Below, in pieces: positions 1 through 10,209 of a stretch of DNA of 59,481 nucleotides (position 1 is its first letter; each line of letters starts with the position of its first letter). The stretch spans positions 1-59,481 of the forward strand of contig JAJYBH010000003.1 in the NCBI GenBank assembly GCA_021779135.1, written 5' to 3'. The translations under genes were made by a program, and so were the position numbers. Origin of the DNA: Deltaproteobacteria bacterium (GTDB taxonomy: Bacteria > Desulfobacterota > Desulfuromonadia > Geobacterales > Pseudopelobacteraceae). A model generated the notes under the pieces. It made no database searches. It saw nothing but the letters and a program-made list of their open reading frames with translations, and was not told the origin of the DNA.

Positions 1-159
1 CAGCGACGCGGCAGCAATCAGATAGTTCAGTCAATGAGCGCCATCCAGGATTCGGCGGGCTCCAACGCGAACTCGACCAAAGTGCTTGACAACGTGATTT
101 CAAAACTTTCCCTGCAAGTTGCCTTGCTTCAGGAGGAGATGGCCAATTTCAGGCTGTAA
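1..159 (+). CDS. Methyl-accepting chemotaxis protein, C-terminal end (partial)
   Basis: The first 52 codons are open from base 1 and end at a TAA. The peptide (…IVQSMSAIQDSAGSNAN…LQEEMANFRL) has the heptad-like Ser/Ala/Gln-rich pattern of the end of a chemoreceptor signalling domain, so I read it as the tail of a membrane chemoreceptor whose body lies upstream of the window. It has no C-terminal NWETF-type tether for CheR. It is followed 100 bases later by a binding-protein gene on the same strand, which may share its transcript. The assignment is by pattern only, because little of the protein is visible. Confidence 0.6.
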   Translation, partial: QRRGSNQIVQSMSAIQDSAGSNANSTKVLDNVISKLSLQVALLQEEMANFRL

Positions 160-259
160 TCCGTAGCTGCGAATGGGCATTATGCCAGCGTTTGAGGGCG
201 TTACCTGGAACAGGGTCGAATTTTATTGGATTACCTGAAATGCCCGAGGAGTTGTATAG

Positions 260-1111
260 ATGAATCCTTCAATAAACCGCACCGTGACGACAATCGCCGT
301 GTCCATTCTCTGCTGCCTATCGACGGGGGACTATCGTGCGGAAGCCGCCGAAACCATACGGATCAACGGTTCCGGCAGTTCACTGTACGTTATGAAGCCA
401 CTGATCAAGGCATATACGAAAGCGCACCCCAAAGTCCGCATTGAAATGAGCAAGCCTCTGGGAAGCTCCGGGGCAATAAATGCCGTTATTGCTGGTGCAT
501 TGGATATCGCCGTCAGCAGCAGGGTCCTCAAGCAGAAAGAAGTGGCTGCAGGTGCCGTCTCGCGAGAATACGGCAGGATGCCCTTGGCCATTGTTACCGG
601 GGAAAAAGTACCTGTTACGGATATTACAACAACGCAGCTGGAGGAGATCTATCTTGGTGAGCGGCGGGCCTGGTCCAATGGCGAACCGATCCGGCTGATT
701 CTGCGCCCGGAATCCGATATCGACACCACCATACTTGAGGGATTGTCGCCCGGCTTGAACAGGGCGCTTAAAACAGCCCATTCGTTTCAAGGAATGATTA
801 TCGCGGTAACCGATCCCGAATCCGATAAAGCGGTCGCGGCTATATCGGGTTCTCTGGGTGCAGCTGCCCTGCCGGCAATTTTAGTGGAGAAGGTCCCGCT
901 GCATGTTTTAACCCTTAACGGAATCTTGCCTTCCGTACATACCTTGGCCAACGGGACCTACCCCCTTGGCAAGGATATACGTTTCATTACCACCAAGAAT
1001 ACACCTGGTGCCGGATTGAAATTTATTGACTTCATCTTCTCGTCCCAGGGGCGCGCCATCGCCGAAAAGGCGGGAGTGCTGGTCACAACCGGCGCAAAAG
1101 CAGGCAAGTGA
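260..1111 (+). CDS. PstS-type periplasmic phosphate/oxyanion-binding protein
   Basis: A 283-residue protein with a Sec signal peptide (about residues 1-30, hydrophobic run ending near AEAAE). It then has the PBP-like type II fold pattern of the PstS family: an early IRINGSGSSLY segment, then LGSSGAINAVIAGALDIAVSSR, which forms the anion pocket in that family. A GAGG-like ribosome site lies about 9 bases before the ATG at 260. No PstC/A/B permease genes are near; instead the stop overlaps the GTG of a GGDEF/EAL gene by 4 bases. It may therefore act as a ligand sensor feeding the downstream enzyme rather than in transport; this is inference from context. The ligand is unproven. Confidence 0.8.
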   Translation: MNPSINRTVTTIAVSILCCLSTGDYRAEAAETIRINGSGSSLYVMKPLIKAYTKAHPKVRIEMSKPLGSSGAINAVIAGALDIAVSSRVLKQKEVAAGAVSREYGRMPLAIVTGEKVPVTDITTTQLEEIYLGERRAWSNGEPIRLILRPESDIDTTILEGLSPGLNRALKTAHSFQGMIIAVTDPESDKAVAAISGSLGAAALPAILVEKVPLHVLTLNGILPSVHTLANGTYPLGKDIRFITTKNTPGAGLKFIDFIFSSQGRAIAEKAGVLVTTGAKAGK

Positions 1112-3315
1112 AAACACAGACCCGTTCAATTGCCCGTATTACTACCCTGCTTGTCGGGGCCATGACCATTATCGTATCGATTCTGGTACCGGCCGGTTAT
1201 TTTCTGGTCTCCTACCAATACATGATGGGCAGCCTCGACACCCAGGCCGAGAGCAGCGCACAGGCCATAACCAGACTGGTGATGGCAAACCCGGATATGT
1301 GGCGTTACGAAGAAGTCCGACTCATGGAGCAACTGGAGCGCCGCACCACGATCGATATCCCCGAAGCGCGCCGGATCATCGGGTTACACGGACAAATAAT
1401 TGCTGAGAGCTCAGCCCCCCTGACACCGCCTGTCATCTCCAGGCGCCACTATATCTATGATGCAGGCTCTCCGGTGGCGCAGATAGAAATCACTCGCTCC
1501 CTTGACCACCTGCTGCGCGAGACAATTTTTGTCGCCTGCGGCGCACTGCTGGTCGGTGGGGTCGGCTATGTAGTCATGCGCAGACTCCCCTTGCGGGCCA
1601 TCCAGCAGACGCACCAATCCCTGGAAGAGAGTGAGACAAGGTATCGTTCCCTCTTTGAGTCAATGAAAGAGGGGATGGCGTTGCACAGGATCATCTACGA
1701 CACGGAGGGCAAACCTGTATCGTTCGAGGTTGTCGAAATCAACCCATCGTGCGAGCTGATACTGGACTTGAAGAGAAAATCCGTTATCGGCATGAGCGGG
1801 AATGAGTTTTTCAAGGGCGCCCTGATGGACTATTTCTCCGAGATTGTACACTCGGCAGAGACAGGTGAATCGCTGGTGTTCGAACTGCAGGGACAGGAAA
1901 AGAGGCGATATTTCACCGTATCAATATTTTCCCCGGATAAAGGGAAATTTGTCACCCTGATCGAGGATATCACCGAGCGCAAGAAATCAGATGAGCAGAT
2001 CCAGCTGCTTGCCTATTACGACAACCTAACCGGATTGCCGAACCGCACGCTCTTTCTCGATCGCCTCAATCATGCCCTGGCGGGAGCCGTCCGATATGGC
2101 GGCAATCTGGCGCTCCTCTATCTTGATCTGGATGGCTTCAAGGATATCAACGACACCCTGGGGCATGCCCAGGGGGACCTGTTCCTGACAATGGTCTCGC
2201 AGCGTTTCCTAGGATGTCTCCGCCGGAGCGACACGCTTGCCCGGTTGGGTGGAGACGAATTTATCGTCCTCATTTCCTATACTGGTGAAGAGCGCAACGC
2301 CGCGCACCTTGCCCAGCACCTGCTGGAGGAGATAGCGCCATCCTTTGAAATCAGCGGCCGTGAAGTGTACACAACCGCCAGTATCGGCATTTCGATCTAC
2401 CCCGATGACGGGCGGGACGCGGATACGCTGCTGAGATGCGCCGACATGGCCATGTACGCGGCCAAGGGCGCCGGCCGCAACGGATATTATTTCTATTCAC
2501 AGGAGATGAACCGGAAAGCCCATGAACGGATGGAACTTGAAACGAGCCTGCGCCACGCCTTGGAACGGGAGGAGTTTTTTCTGGAGTTCCAGCCCATCAT
2601 CAATGCAAGCAGGAACTGCCTGGTGGGTGCCGAAGCCCTTGTCCGCTGGCAGGATCCTGACTTGGGAACCGTTATGCCGGACACGTTCATCCACGTTGCC
2701 GAAAACTCCGGCCTGGTCATCCCGCTTGGAGAGTGGGTACTGCGGAAAGCCTGCGAAAAAATCACCCAGTGGCGGGAGGCCGGACTACCGCCTGTCACGA
2801 TATCCATCAATGTCTCGGGGCGACAATTCGAGCAACGCAGCTTCACCGATGCCGTACATGACATCCTGGAGGAAACCGGCGCCGATGCCCGTTATATCCA
2901 GCTGGAACTGACCGAAACGAGTCTCATGAGGAATGCGGATACCACCGTGTGCGCCCTCCACAAGCTCAAGGAGCTGGATCTCCGGATTGTGGTGGATGAC
3001 TTCGGGACCGGCTATTCCTCACTGGGTTACCTCAAGAACTTCCCGATCGACCGCATCAAGATCGATCGTTCGTTTGTCATGGACATCGATCAGAGCCAGG
3101 ATGACAGGTCGATCGTGGAAGCCATAATCGCCATGGCGAACAAGCTGAACCTCCAGGTTGTTGCCGAAGGTGTCGAAACAACCGTACAAAGGGATTTTCT
3201 GCTGAATCTCGGCTGCCAGGAGATGCAGGGGTTTCTCTTCCATCGGCCACTATCCGAAGACAAGTTTATCGCGTTGCTACGGGACATCCAGTTGTGTTCA
3301 GCCTCTTTCTCCTGA
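1108..3315 (+). CDS. Membrane PAS-GGDEF-EAL cyclic-di-GMP enzyme
   Basis: A 735-residue protein with a membrane segment near residues 10-35, a short periplasmic region, a second segment near 140-158, a PAS-like region (about 170-290), then GGDEF and EAL domains. The catalytic signature GGDEF is intact at residues 381-385. The EAL domain keeps EAL (509-511), the metal-binding DDFGTGYSSL near 630 and KIDRSFV, so both cyclase and phosphodiesterase activities are possible. The GTG start overlaps the TGA of the upstream PstS-like gene (GTGA), implying translational coupling. The periplasmic part and the binding protein could form a sensor pair; this is inferred. A strong hairpin terminator follows. 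Confidence 0.92.
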   Translation: MKTQTRSIARITTLLVGAMTIIVSILVPAGYFLVSYQYMMGSLDTQAESSAQAITRLVMANPDMWRYEEVRLMEQLERRTTIDIPEARRIIGLHGQIIAESSAPLTPPVISRRHYIYDAGSPVAQIEITRSLDHLLRETIFVACGALLVGGVGYVVMRRLPLRAIQQTHQSLEESETRYRSLFESMKEGMALHRIIYDTEGKPVSFEVVEINPSCELILDLKRKSVIGMSGNEFFKGALMDYFSEIVHSAETGESLVFELQGQEKRRYFTVSIFSPDKGKFVTLIEDITERKKSDEQIQLLAYYDNLTGLPNRTLFLDRLNHALAGAVRYGGNLALLYLDLDGFKDINDTLGHAQGDLFLTMVSQRFLGCLRRSDTLARLGGDEFIVLISYTGEERNAAHLAQHLLEEIAPSFEISGREVYTTASIGISIYPDDGRDADTLLRCADMAMYAAKGAGRNGYYFYSQEMNRKAHERMELETSLRHALEREEFFLEFQPIINASRNCLVGAEALVRWQDPDLGTVMPDTFIHVAENSGLVIPLGEWVLRKACEKITQWREAGLPPVTISINVSGRQFEQRSFTDAVHDILEETGADARYIQLELTETSLMRNADTTVCALHKLKELDLRIVVDDFGTGYSSLGYLKNFPIDRIKIDRSFVMDIDQSQDDRSIVEAIIAMANKLNLQVVAEGVETTVQRDFLLNLGCQEMQGFLFHRPLSEDKFIALLRDIQLCSASFS

Positions 3316-3354
3316 TTCATGGCCGGAGAACCCCGAAGCAGATTTGAAGCACAC

Positions 3355-3398
3355 ATACAAAAGCGGGACCGGCGCTCGTGCCGGTCCCGCTTTTGTAT
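3355..3398. terminator. Bidirectional Rho-independent terminator
   Basis: A near-perfect inverted repeat of about 19 bases per arm with a 6-base loop (arms 3355-3373 and 3380-3398) carries TTTT on one side and AAAA on the other. It therefore works as a terminator in both directions. It sits between the convergent GGDEF/EAL and tyrS genes. Confidence 0.92.
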
Positions 3399-3417
3399 CC
3401 AGCTATAAAACAACAGG

Positions 3418-4629
3418 TCAGGCCACAACGACCCTGGCAAACCTGCGCTTGCCGATCTGGACGATGTATTCGCCGGCAGCCGTCAGCTCCAGGCTGGTAT
3501 CCGAAACCTTTTCGCCATTCAGCTTGACCCCTCCGCCATCGATTGAGCGGCGTCCTTCTCCGTTTGACTTGGTCAGACCGGCCTCGGTCATGGCCTTTGC
3601 CAACAGAACACTTCCATCTGCCAGGCAATAGCTCACCTGCGGCATCTCTTCCGGAATCTCGTTCTCCTTGAAGCGCTTGACGAAGTGCTCTTCGGCGGTG
3701 TCACCGGCGCCGGCGCCATGAAAGCGGGAGACCAGTTCACGCCCGAGCGCCTTCTTGGCTGCCATGGGATGCAGCGATCTGTCCTTCAGTCCACCCTTGA
3801 GCTTTTCCAGCTCGGACAGCGGCATGTCGGAGAGCAGCTCGTAGTAACGGATCATCAGATCGTCCGAGATCGACATGACCTTGCCGAAGATCTCGTCGGC
3901 GGGGTCACTGACGCCGATATAGTTGCCCAGTGACTTGGACATCTTGTTGACCCCGTCCAGCCCCTCCAGCAGCGGCATGGTCAGGATACACTGGGGGGGT
4001 TGGCCCCACTCGCGCTGCAGCTCGCGGCCCATCAGCAGGTTGAACTTCTGGTCGGTACCGCCCAGCTCGACGTCGGCCTTCATGGCCACGGAATCATACC
4101 CCTGCACCAGGGGGTAGAGGAACTCGTGGATGGCGATCGGCTGCTGGGTGGTAAAGCGCTTGTGAAAGTCGTCCCGTTCCAGCATGCGGGCCATGGTGCA
4201 CTTGGAGGCCAGGGCGATCATGCCGCCTGCCCCCAGTTCGTTCAGCCAGGTGGAGTTGAAGACGACCTTGGTCTTCTCGGGGTCGAGGATCTTGAAGACC
4301 TGTTCCTTGTAGGTCTCGGCATTGCGCAGGACGTCCTCGCGGGTCAGCACCTTGCGGGTCTCGGATTTGCCGCTCGGATCACCGATCATGCCGGTGAAGT
4401 CGCCGATCAGGAAGTTGACCTCGTGCCCCAACTGCTGGAACTGACGCAACTTTTGGATCAGGACGGTATGACCCAGGTGCAGATCGGGAGCGGTGGGGTC
4501 AAAGCCGGCTTTGATCTTGAGCGGAAGACCGGTCGTGAGCGACTTCTCAAGTTTCTCCTCCAGTTCCTTCTCCACCAGGATTTCCACGGCCCCGCGTTTG
4601 ATAACGGCCATCTGTTCAGCTACGGACAT
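3418..4629 (-). CDS. tyrS: Tyrosyl-tRNA synthetase
   Basis: Charges tRNA-Tyr with tyrosine in the cytoplasm. The 403-residue class I synthetase has the HIGH-like motif HLGHT at residues 51-55, GGTDQKFN at about 190-197, and KMSKS at 229-233. A C-terminal S4-like RNA-binding segment (about 340-403, ending in [12 protein letters not shown]) is present. The HLGHT form and the length fit the TyrZ-like subgroup rather than the E. coli TyrS type. The ATG at 4629 is preceded by GAGGGG about 7 bases upstream. It is the last gene of the rny-ymdB-tyrS run on this strand and ends at the two-way terminator. Confidence 0.97.
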   Translation of the reverse strand: MSVAEQMAVIKRGAVEILVEKELEEKLEKSLTTGLPLKIKAGFDPTAPDLHLGHTVLIQKLRQFQQLGHEVNFLIGDFTGMIGDPSGKSETRKVLTREDVLRNAETYKEQVFKILDPEKTKVVFNSTWLNELGAGGMIALASKCTMARMLERDDFHKRFTTQQPIAIHEFLYPLVQGYDSVAMKADVELGGTDQKFNLLMGRELQREWGQPPQCILTMPLLEGLDGVNKMSKSLGNYIGVSDPADEIFGKVMSISDDLMIRYYELLSDMPLSELEKLKGGLKDRSLHPMAAKKALGRELVSRFHGAGAGDTAEEHFVKRFKENEIPEEMPQVSYCLADGSVLLAKAMTEAGLTKSNGEGRRSIDGGGVKLNGEKVSDTSLELTAAGEYIVQIGKRRFARVVVA

Positions 4630-4651
4630 GCACTACCCCTCATTTCATTTT

Positions 4652-5437
4652 TCAGCAACATACCGCAATTCGCTCGATGCCGACCGCACTGCCGCTGACT
4701 TCGTCGATGGCCACCACGACACCGTTCAGGCGAAGGTCCTTTTTGGGCACCTCGAACTTGACCGGCAACTGGGTCAGGAACTTGCGAATGGCGTCCTCCT
4801 TGCCGATGCCGATCACCGAATCGAAGCTGCCGGTCATGCCGGCGTCGGACATGTAGGCCGTGCCCTGGGTCAGGATGCGCTCATCGGCGGTCTGAACGTG
4901 GGTATGGGTGCCGATCACGGCACTGACCCGGCCGTCCAGATACCAGCCCAGGGCGGCCTTTTCCGAGGTAGCCTCGGCGTGAAAGTCCACAAAGATCAGG
5001 GAGGTTTCTTTCTTCAGGCGCTCAATCTCGCGGTCGGCGTAGCGGAATGGGCATTCCAGATATTTCATGAAGACCCGCCCCTCCAGATTGAGTACCGCGA
5101 TCTTGACTCCGCCGGGGGTGGTAAAGGTGGCGCTGCCCGCTCCCGGCACACCGTCCGGGTAGTTGGCCGGCCGGATGATGCGGGGGTCGGCCAGAACCAA
5201 TGAAACCTGTTCCTTCTTGTCCCAGATGTGGTTGCCGCTGGTGATGCAATGCACACCCATGTCAAACAGTTCTTTGGCCGTTTCGAGTGTCAGACCGAAC
5301 CCCCCGGCGGCGTTCTCCCCGTTGACAACGACCAGATCGACCGAGTGCCGGTCCACCAGGCGATCCAGTTCCCTGGAAAGCGCCTGGCGGCCCGGCTTGC
5401 CGATGACATCTCCTATGAATAAAATCTTAACGGGCAT
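4652..5437 (-). CDS. ymdB: YmdB-family metallophosphoesterase
   Basis: A 261-residue calcineurin-like phosphoesterase of the TIGR00282/YmdB family. The binuclear metal-site motifs are visible in order: GDVIGKPGR near residue 9, NGENAAGGFG near 40, GNHIWDK near 67, DFHAEATSEK near 150, and GTHTHVQTAD near 176. Family members hydrolyse 2',3'-cyclic nucleotides and, in Bacillus, affect biofilm choice. The gene lies just downstream of rny and 22 bases upstream of tyrS; rny-ymdB adjacency is common in bacteria and suggests a link to RNA turnover. The substrate here is inferred from the family. Confidence 0.92.
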   Translation of the reverse strand: MPVKILFIGDVIGKPGRQALSRELDRLVDRHSVDLVVVNGENAAGGFGLTLETAKELFDMGVHCITSGNHIWDKKEQVSLVLADPRIIRPANYPDGVPGAGSATFTTPGGVKIAVLNLEGRVFMKYLECPFRYADREIERLKKETSLIFVDFHAEATSEKAALGWYLDGRVSAVIGTHTHVQTADERILTQGTAYMSDAGMTGSFDSVIGIGKEDAIRKFLTQLPVKFEVPKKDLRLNGVVVAIDEVSGSAVGIERIAVCC

Positions 5438-5521
5438 AATCTGTCATTTCTCTAGTTCTAACCTCGCCCCTGTCCGCCTCCTGAATCGGAGGGGGTGCCG
5501 AAGGCGGGGGTGGTTTGTTTT

Positions 5522-7087
5522 TTAGCGGGCAAACTCGACAGCGCGAGTTTCCCTGATGACATTAACCTTGATCTGGCCGGGATAGGTCATCTCGGCCTCG
5601 ATCTTCTTGGCGATGTCGCGGGCCATGATCACGGCCGTTTCATCGGTAACCTGATCACTGGAAACCATGACGCGGATCTCGCGACCGGCCTGGATGGCGA
5701 AAGAGGACTGCACGCCGCCAAAAGAGGTAGCGATGCGCTCCAGATCCTCCAGGCGCTTGACGTACGTTTCCATCATCTCGCGCCGGGCGCCGGGACGGGC
5801 GCCGGAAAGCGCATCGGCCGCCTGCACCAGCACCGCCAGTACCGTGGTCGGTTTCTCGTCTTCGTGGTGGGCCATGATGGCATGCACGATCTTGGGCGAT
5901 TCGCCGTATTTCCGCGCCAGTTCGGCGCCGATTACCGCATGCGAACCCTCGACCTCGTGATCGACAGCCTTGCCCAGATCGTGCAGCAGACCGGCCCGCT
6001 TGGCCTGTTTGACATTGATGCCCAGCTCGGCTGCCATGATGCCGCACAGGAAGGCGACCTCCAGCGAGTGCTGATAGACGTTCTGGGTGTAGGAGGTGCG
6101 ATATTTGAGGCGTCCGATCAGCTTGAGCACCTCGGGATGGATGCCGTGTACGCCCAGGTCGAAAGCAGCCTGTTCGCCGGCTTCCTTGATGGAAAGCTCC
6201 ACCTCTTCGGTGGCCTTGGCCACGACCTCTTCGATACGGCCGGGATGGATGCGGCCGTCGCCGATCAGTTTTTCCAGCGACAGGCGGGCCACCTCGCGGC
6301 GTACCGGGTTAAAACCGGACAGAATGACCGCCTCGGGGGTGTCATCGATGATCAGGTCGATGCCGGTAGCGGCCTCCAGGGCACGGATGTTGCGGCCTTC
6401 ACGGCCGATGATGCGGCCCTTCATCTCATCGGAAGGCAGCGGCACCACAGAGACGGTGCGCTCGGCCACATACTCGCCGGCATAGCGCTGGATGGCCAGG
6501 GCCATGATCTCCTTGGCTTTCTTGTCGGCGGTCTCGCGGGCCTCTTCTTCAATCTGCCTGATGATCTTGGCCGCGTCGTGCTTGGCCTCATCCTCCATGG
6601 CATGCATCAACTCTTTTTTGGCTTCTGAAGCCGACATGCCGGAGATGGCCTCCAGCTTGGCCCTCTGCACATCGCTCGCTTTTTTCAGCTCGTCTTCGCG
6701 CTGGACAAGCGCCTGTTCCTTGGTGGAAACAGTCTGCTCCTTCTTGAGGATATCCAGTTCCTTCTGGTCGAAGAGCGCCACCTTCTTGTCCAGATTCTCT
6801 TCTTTTTGCAGCAGCCGTTTTTCGAGACTCAGAAGATCCTTCTTCTTCTCCGTCATCTCCCGCTCATGACCGGCCTTGGCCTCCAGGGCGGTGTCCTTGG
6901 CCTTGAGTTCGGCCTCCTTGGTGATGGTGTCGGCTTCGCGCCGGGCATCATCGATCATCTTTGCGGCCAGCTCCTCGGCCTGACGAACAATGGAACCCGA
7001 GTCTTTCCTGTTCAGCTTGTTGCCTGCCAAATAGGCGCCGACTATTGCTACCAGAGCAATAACAATAACCACAATCATCATGTCCAT
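5522..7087 (-). CDS. rny: Ribonuclease Y
   Basis: A membrane-anchored endoribonuclease that starts mRNA decay. The start chosen is the ATG at 7087, giving a 521-residue protein beginning [16 protein letters not shown] lies 8 bases upstream, whereas the longer open frame has no such site. The order is an N-terminal membrane segment (about residues 4-22), a long charged coiled coil (about 30-190), a KH domain with [15 protein letters not shown], and an HD domain with [12 protein letters not shown], then [16 protein letters not shown]-type residues. Length and order match the RNase Y family. ymdB and tyrS follow on the same strand. Confidence 0.96.
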   Translation of the reverse strand: MDMMIVVIVIALVAIVGAYLAGNKLNRKDSGSIVRQAEELAAKMIDDARREADTITKEAELKAKDTALEAKAGHEREMTEKKKDLLSLEKRLLQKEENLDKKVALFDQKELDILKKEQTVSTKEQALVQREDELKKASDVQRAKLEAISGMSASEAKKELMHAMEDEAKHDAAKIIRQIEEEARETADKKAKEIMALAIQRYAGEYVAERTVSVVPLPSDEMKGRIIGREGRNIRALEAATGIDLIIDDTPEAVILSGFNPVRREVARLSLEKLIGDGRIHPGRIEEVVAKATEEVELSIKEAGEQAAFDLGVHGIHPEVLKLIGRLKYRTSYTQNVYQHSLEVAFLCGIMAAELGINVKQAKRAGLLHDLGKAVDHEVEGSHAVIGAELARKYGESPKIVHAIMAHHEDEKPTTVLAVLVQAADALSGARPGARREMMETYVKRLEDLERIATSFGGVQSSFAIQAGREIRVMVSSDQVTDETAVIMARDIAKKIEAEMTYPGQIKVNVIRETRAVEFAR

Positions 7088-7174
7088 ATCAATAACCTCC
7101 TCTATATAAATCCGGGCCATCAGTGTGACGCCGGTTACTTCCGTGTGTTAAGCCTCCTTTTCATCCCCTTTTAG

Positions 7175-7217
7175 CCCCTCGTGGGGACCTGGACAGGGGA
7201 ATGGGCACGTCTCCCCT
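7175..7217 (-). promoter_or_regulatory. Hairpin-rich leader upstream of rny
   Basis: The 168 bases between fau and the rny start hold no gene. On the minus strand they contain AGGGGA/TCCCCT (arms 7212-7217 and 7195-7200) and CCCC-ACGA-GGGG (7175-7186), followed by a purine-rich GGGG…GGAGG stretch. No T-tract follows, so it does not look like a standard terminator. It may be a 5' leader structure of the rny transcript or part of a fau 3' end. Confidence 0.35.
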
Positions 7218-7255
7218 GATGCGGGTAAGTTTGGTAGAGTTTGTTGCGAAAAACA

Positions 7256-7831
7256 TCAGCTGCCGGACCCTTTTATATGAACAATGCGCCGGTCGGTGAC
7301 GATCAACTCCATGCGCATATCGTGTTCTTCGGCCGGGATCGCCCCGTCAACCAGCTGGAAATCGTGGCAAAGCCCGACCAAGTGGGCCTTTCGGCCGGGA
7401 TGCCGCAAAAACCTGTCGTAATACCCCTTGCCGTAGCCGATACGGTGACCGCAATGATCGAAGGCAACGCCGGGCACAACGATCAGGTCGGGCTCGTCAG
7501 CGTGGAGATCAACGCCGGTCGGGCAGGGCTCCAGGATGCCAAAGCTCCCCTCGGCCAGGTGCTGCAATGCCTCCACCTGGCGAAAGACCATCCTTTCCCC
7601 GCAGACGGCCGGATAGAGGACCCGCTTGCCGGCGGCAAAGGCCGCCTCAAGGATCTCGACCGTATCGGTCTCCTTGTGGGCCGGAGCATACAGCGCAATG
7701 CAGCCTGCCCGGAGAAACTCCTCAAGTGCGATAAGCTGCCGCTGGGCCATCCGGCTGGAGGCGAGCCACTGGTCGTGGCTGAGCGCCCTGCGCCGGGCCA
7801 GCATCTGCTGACGGAGTGATCGTTTGGGCAT
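7256..7831 (-). CDS. fau: 5-formyltetrahydrofolate cyclo-ligase
   Basis: A 191-residue enzyme that converts 5-formyl-THF to 5,10-methenyl-THF using ATP. The N-terminus KRSLRQQMLARRRALS supplies the nucleotide-binding basic region, and the diagnostic GYGKGYYDRFL motif lies near residues 133-143. Next to it is a probable 6S RNA and zapA, the same neighbourhood as ygfA-ssrS-zapA in many proteobacteria. The ATG at 7831 has only a weak upstream purine site (AAGTGA), so translation may be modest or depend on upstream RNA. Confidence 0.93.
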   Translation of the reverse strand: MPKRSLRQQMLARRRALSHDQWLASSRMAQRQLIALEEFLRAGCIALYAPAHKETDTVEILEAAFAAGKRVLYPAVCGERMVFRQVEALQHLAEGSFGILEPCPTGVDLHADEPDLIVVPGVAFDHCGHRIGYGKGYYDRFLRHPGRKAHLVGLCHDFQLVDGAIPAEEHDMRMELIVTDRRIVHIKGSGS

Positions 7832-7859
7832 GTCGTCACTTAAAGGACGCTAACGCGTG

Positions 7860-8040
7860 GTGATGCCCGGAGAATTGTCCGGGAGGGTCGATCAGGGAGG
7901 GAGGCGGTGGGGAATGGCTCGTATGTGCCGCGGAATGAAGACGGTTCTCTGGCCCTTGTGCTTGAGCGATTCCCTCCTTTCCGTGATGGATATATTCTGC
8001 GGTGTTCAGAGCCGGCTGGCAGGTCGGTATTTTCGACGGT
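7860..8040 (-). ncRNA. ssrS: Candidate 6S RNA (approximate ends)
   Basis: The 291 bases between zapA and fau have no gene. In proteobacteria this is the usual position of 6S RNA, which mimics an open promoter and holds sigma-70 RNA polymerase. The minus strand can fold into a long imperfect hairpin: GGAGGGAAUCGCUC pairs with GAGC-AUUCCC…CUCC across about 100 bases. A second short hairpin CCCGGA/TCCGGG lies at 7866-7883. A possible -10 element TTATAT lies near 8046-8051. I could not run a covariance model; ends and identity are inferred from position and folding. Confidence 0.5.
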
Positions 8041-8122
8041 TCTGATATAACCGGTTAAGCTGCTGTGAATATATGATCAAGTCTCCCTGAAGAGACCAAG
8101 TAACTCAACTGCACTATCTTAA

Positions 8123-8395
8123 TCAGGCCGTTTCCAGCCTGGCGATCATTCCCTGCAATCTGCTTTCCAGGGTTGTATCCGCTTCCCGTGCCGCACGAAG
8201 CTCAAGCATCTCTTCGGCCGTATTGAGCAGCGCCAGGGTCAGCACCAACTGGGCGTCACCACTTTTAAGCGCACTGCCGATTTCCTGCAGCCGGTCATTG
8301 ACAAAGGTTTCGACAGCCCGAACCTTCTCAGCCGGAGCAGAGCTCCTGACTAAAATTTCCCGTCCCAAAACCCTGACAGAGTGGGCCGCTTTCAA
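8123..8395 (-). CDS. zapA: Cell division protein ZapA
   Basis: A 90-residue ZapA: an N-terminal beta region (VRVLGREILVRSSAPAEKV) followed by the long coiled-coil helix with DAQLVLTLALLNTAEEML. ZapA cross-links FtsZ filaments at mid-cell. It starts 5 bases after the stop of a zapB-like gene, with AAGGGA about 10 bases before the ATG. The zapB-zapA-6S-fau order supports the call. Confidence 0.88.
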   Translation of the reverse strand: MKAAHSVRVLGREILVRSSAPAEKVRAVETFVNDRLQEIGSALKSGDAQLVLTLALLNTAEEMLELRAAREADTTLESRLQGMIARLETA

Positions 8396-8400
8396 TGACG

Positions 8401-8577
8401 CTAAATCCCTTCCAGCTTGCCGAGGATGGCATCCACGCGGGACTTGAGCCCCTCCCGCTCGGACTGGAGCCGTTGATTCTCTTCAGCCAGTCGCGAGTTT
8501 TCGTCTTTCAGGGCCGCATATTTTTCAACAAGGTTGTTGACCTTGTTTTCGAGTGTTTCAAACAGTTCATGGTTCAT
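8401..8577 (-). CDS. ZapB-like coiled-coil cell division protein
   Basis: A small 58-residue protein starting MNHELFETLENKVNNLVEKY. It is entirely predicted coiled coil with heptad spacing (ALKDENSRLAEENQRLQSE). The start at 8577 has AAAGGA 10 bases upstream; the frame is open further upstream but that part looks non-coding. The length, all-coil nature and position directly before zapA fit the ZapB/DUF904 group, which bridges ZapA-FtsZ to the division site. A generic coiled-coil protein cannot be excluded. Confidence 0.7.
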   Translation of the reverse strand: MNHELFETLENKVNNLVEKYAALKDENSRLAEENQRLQSEREGLKSRVDAILGKLEGI

Positions 8578-8695
8578 GTTTTTTGATTCCTTTCGAGGGT
8601 CATTAATGTACTCAGATGCCGCCAAGAAGTCAAGCCCTAATTGCGCGAAATCGCGAGGTTCGTGCTCTTCCCGGCGCTTTTTGGAGCCTTTATTG

Positions 8696-9759
<1,064 letters not shown>

Positions 9760-9760
<1 letters not shown>

Positions 9761-10116
9761 CATAGCTCCTTCTTCAGCTCTCTAACCGCGTCACGGAAAT
9801 GATGCAGGGCCAGGCTGGCCGGGCACGCACGGCCGATGTTCATTACCAGCGAGTAATCATCATCGATGCAGCCGATTATCAGATGGCAATCCCTGGCGGT
9901 AATGACCACATCGTCGACCGGATCCGCCTTAACACTGCTGTGCAGCTCTTTGAGGCGGGCCAGGATGATCCCCTTGTGGGCGGCGACAAAGCGCATGTCA
10001 TAGGGTTCGCAATGGCAGTATTCCTGGACCGCTTCACCCTCCCAGTCCACCAGGATCGCCCCGACCGCATCGGGCGTCCGCTCTACCAGCGTTTTCAGTA
10101 TGTTTATGTAGGGCAT
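9760..10116 (-). CDS. Roadblock/LC7-domain protein
   Basis: A 118-residue single-domain protein with the Roadblock/LC7 pattern: AVGAILVDWEGEAVQEY in the first beta hairpin, a central helix MRFVAAHKGIILARLKEL, and C-terminal strands DDVVITARDCHLIIGCIDDDYSLVMNI. Family members dimerise and regulate Ras-like GTPases such as MglA (MglB is one). Here it lies between smc and ftsY and overlaps ftsY by one base at the stop/start. No GTPase gene is adjacent; the nearest MglA-like gene is at 20809. Its partner is unknown. Confidence 0.8.
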
Positions 10117-10209
10117 GTCACTCCTCCGAGATTCAAGGGAACGTGCCGGGAAGAAGATGGTGGCTGATCACCATCCCGGCCTGCGGGCAACGCCCCCCTC
10201 ATTATTCTG

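Noticed and set aside
5495-6628. A 377-codon plus-strand open frame opposite rny
   Set aside because: It is antisense to the well-supported rny gene and shows the Leu/Gly/Asp-rich look of a shadow frame in GC-rich DNA.
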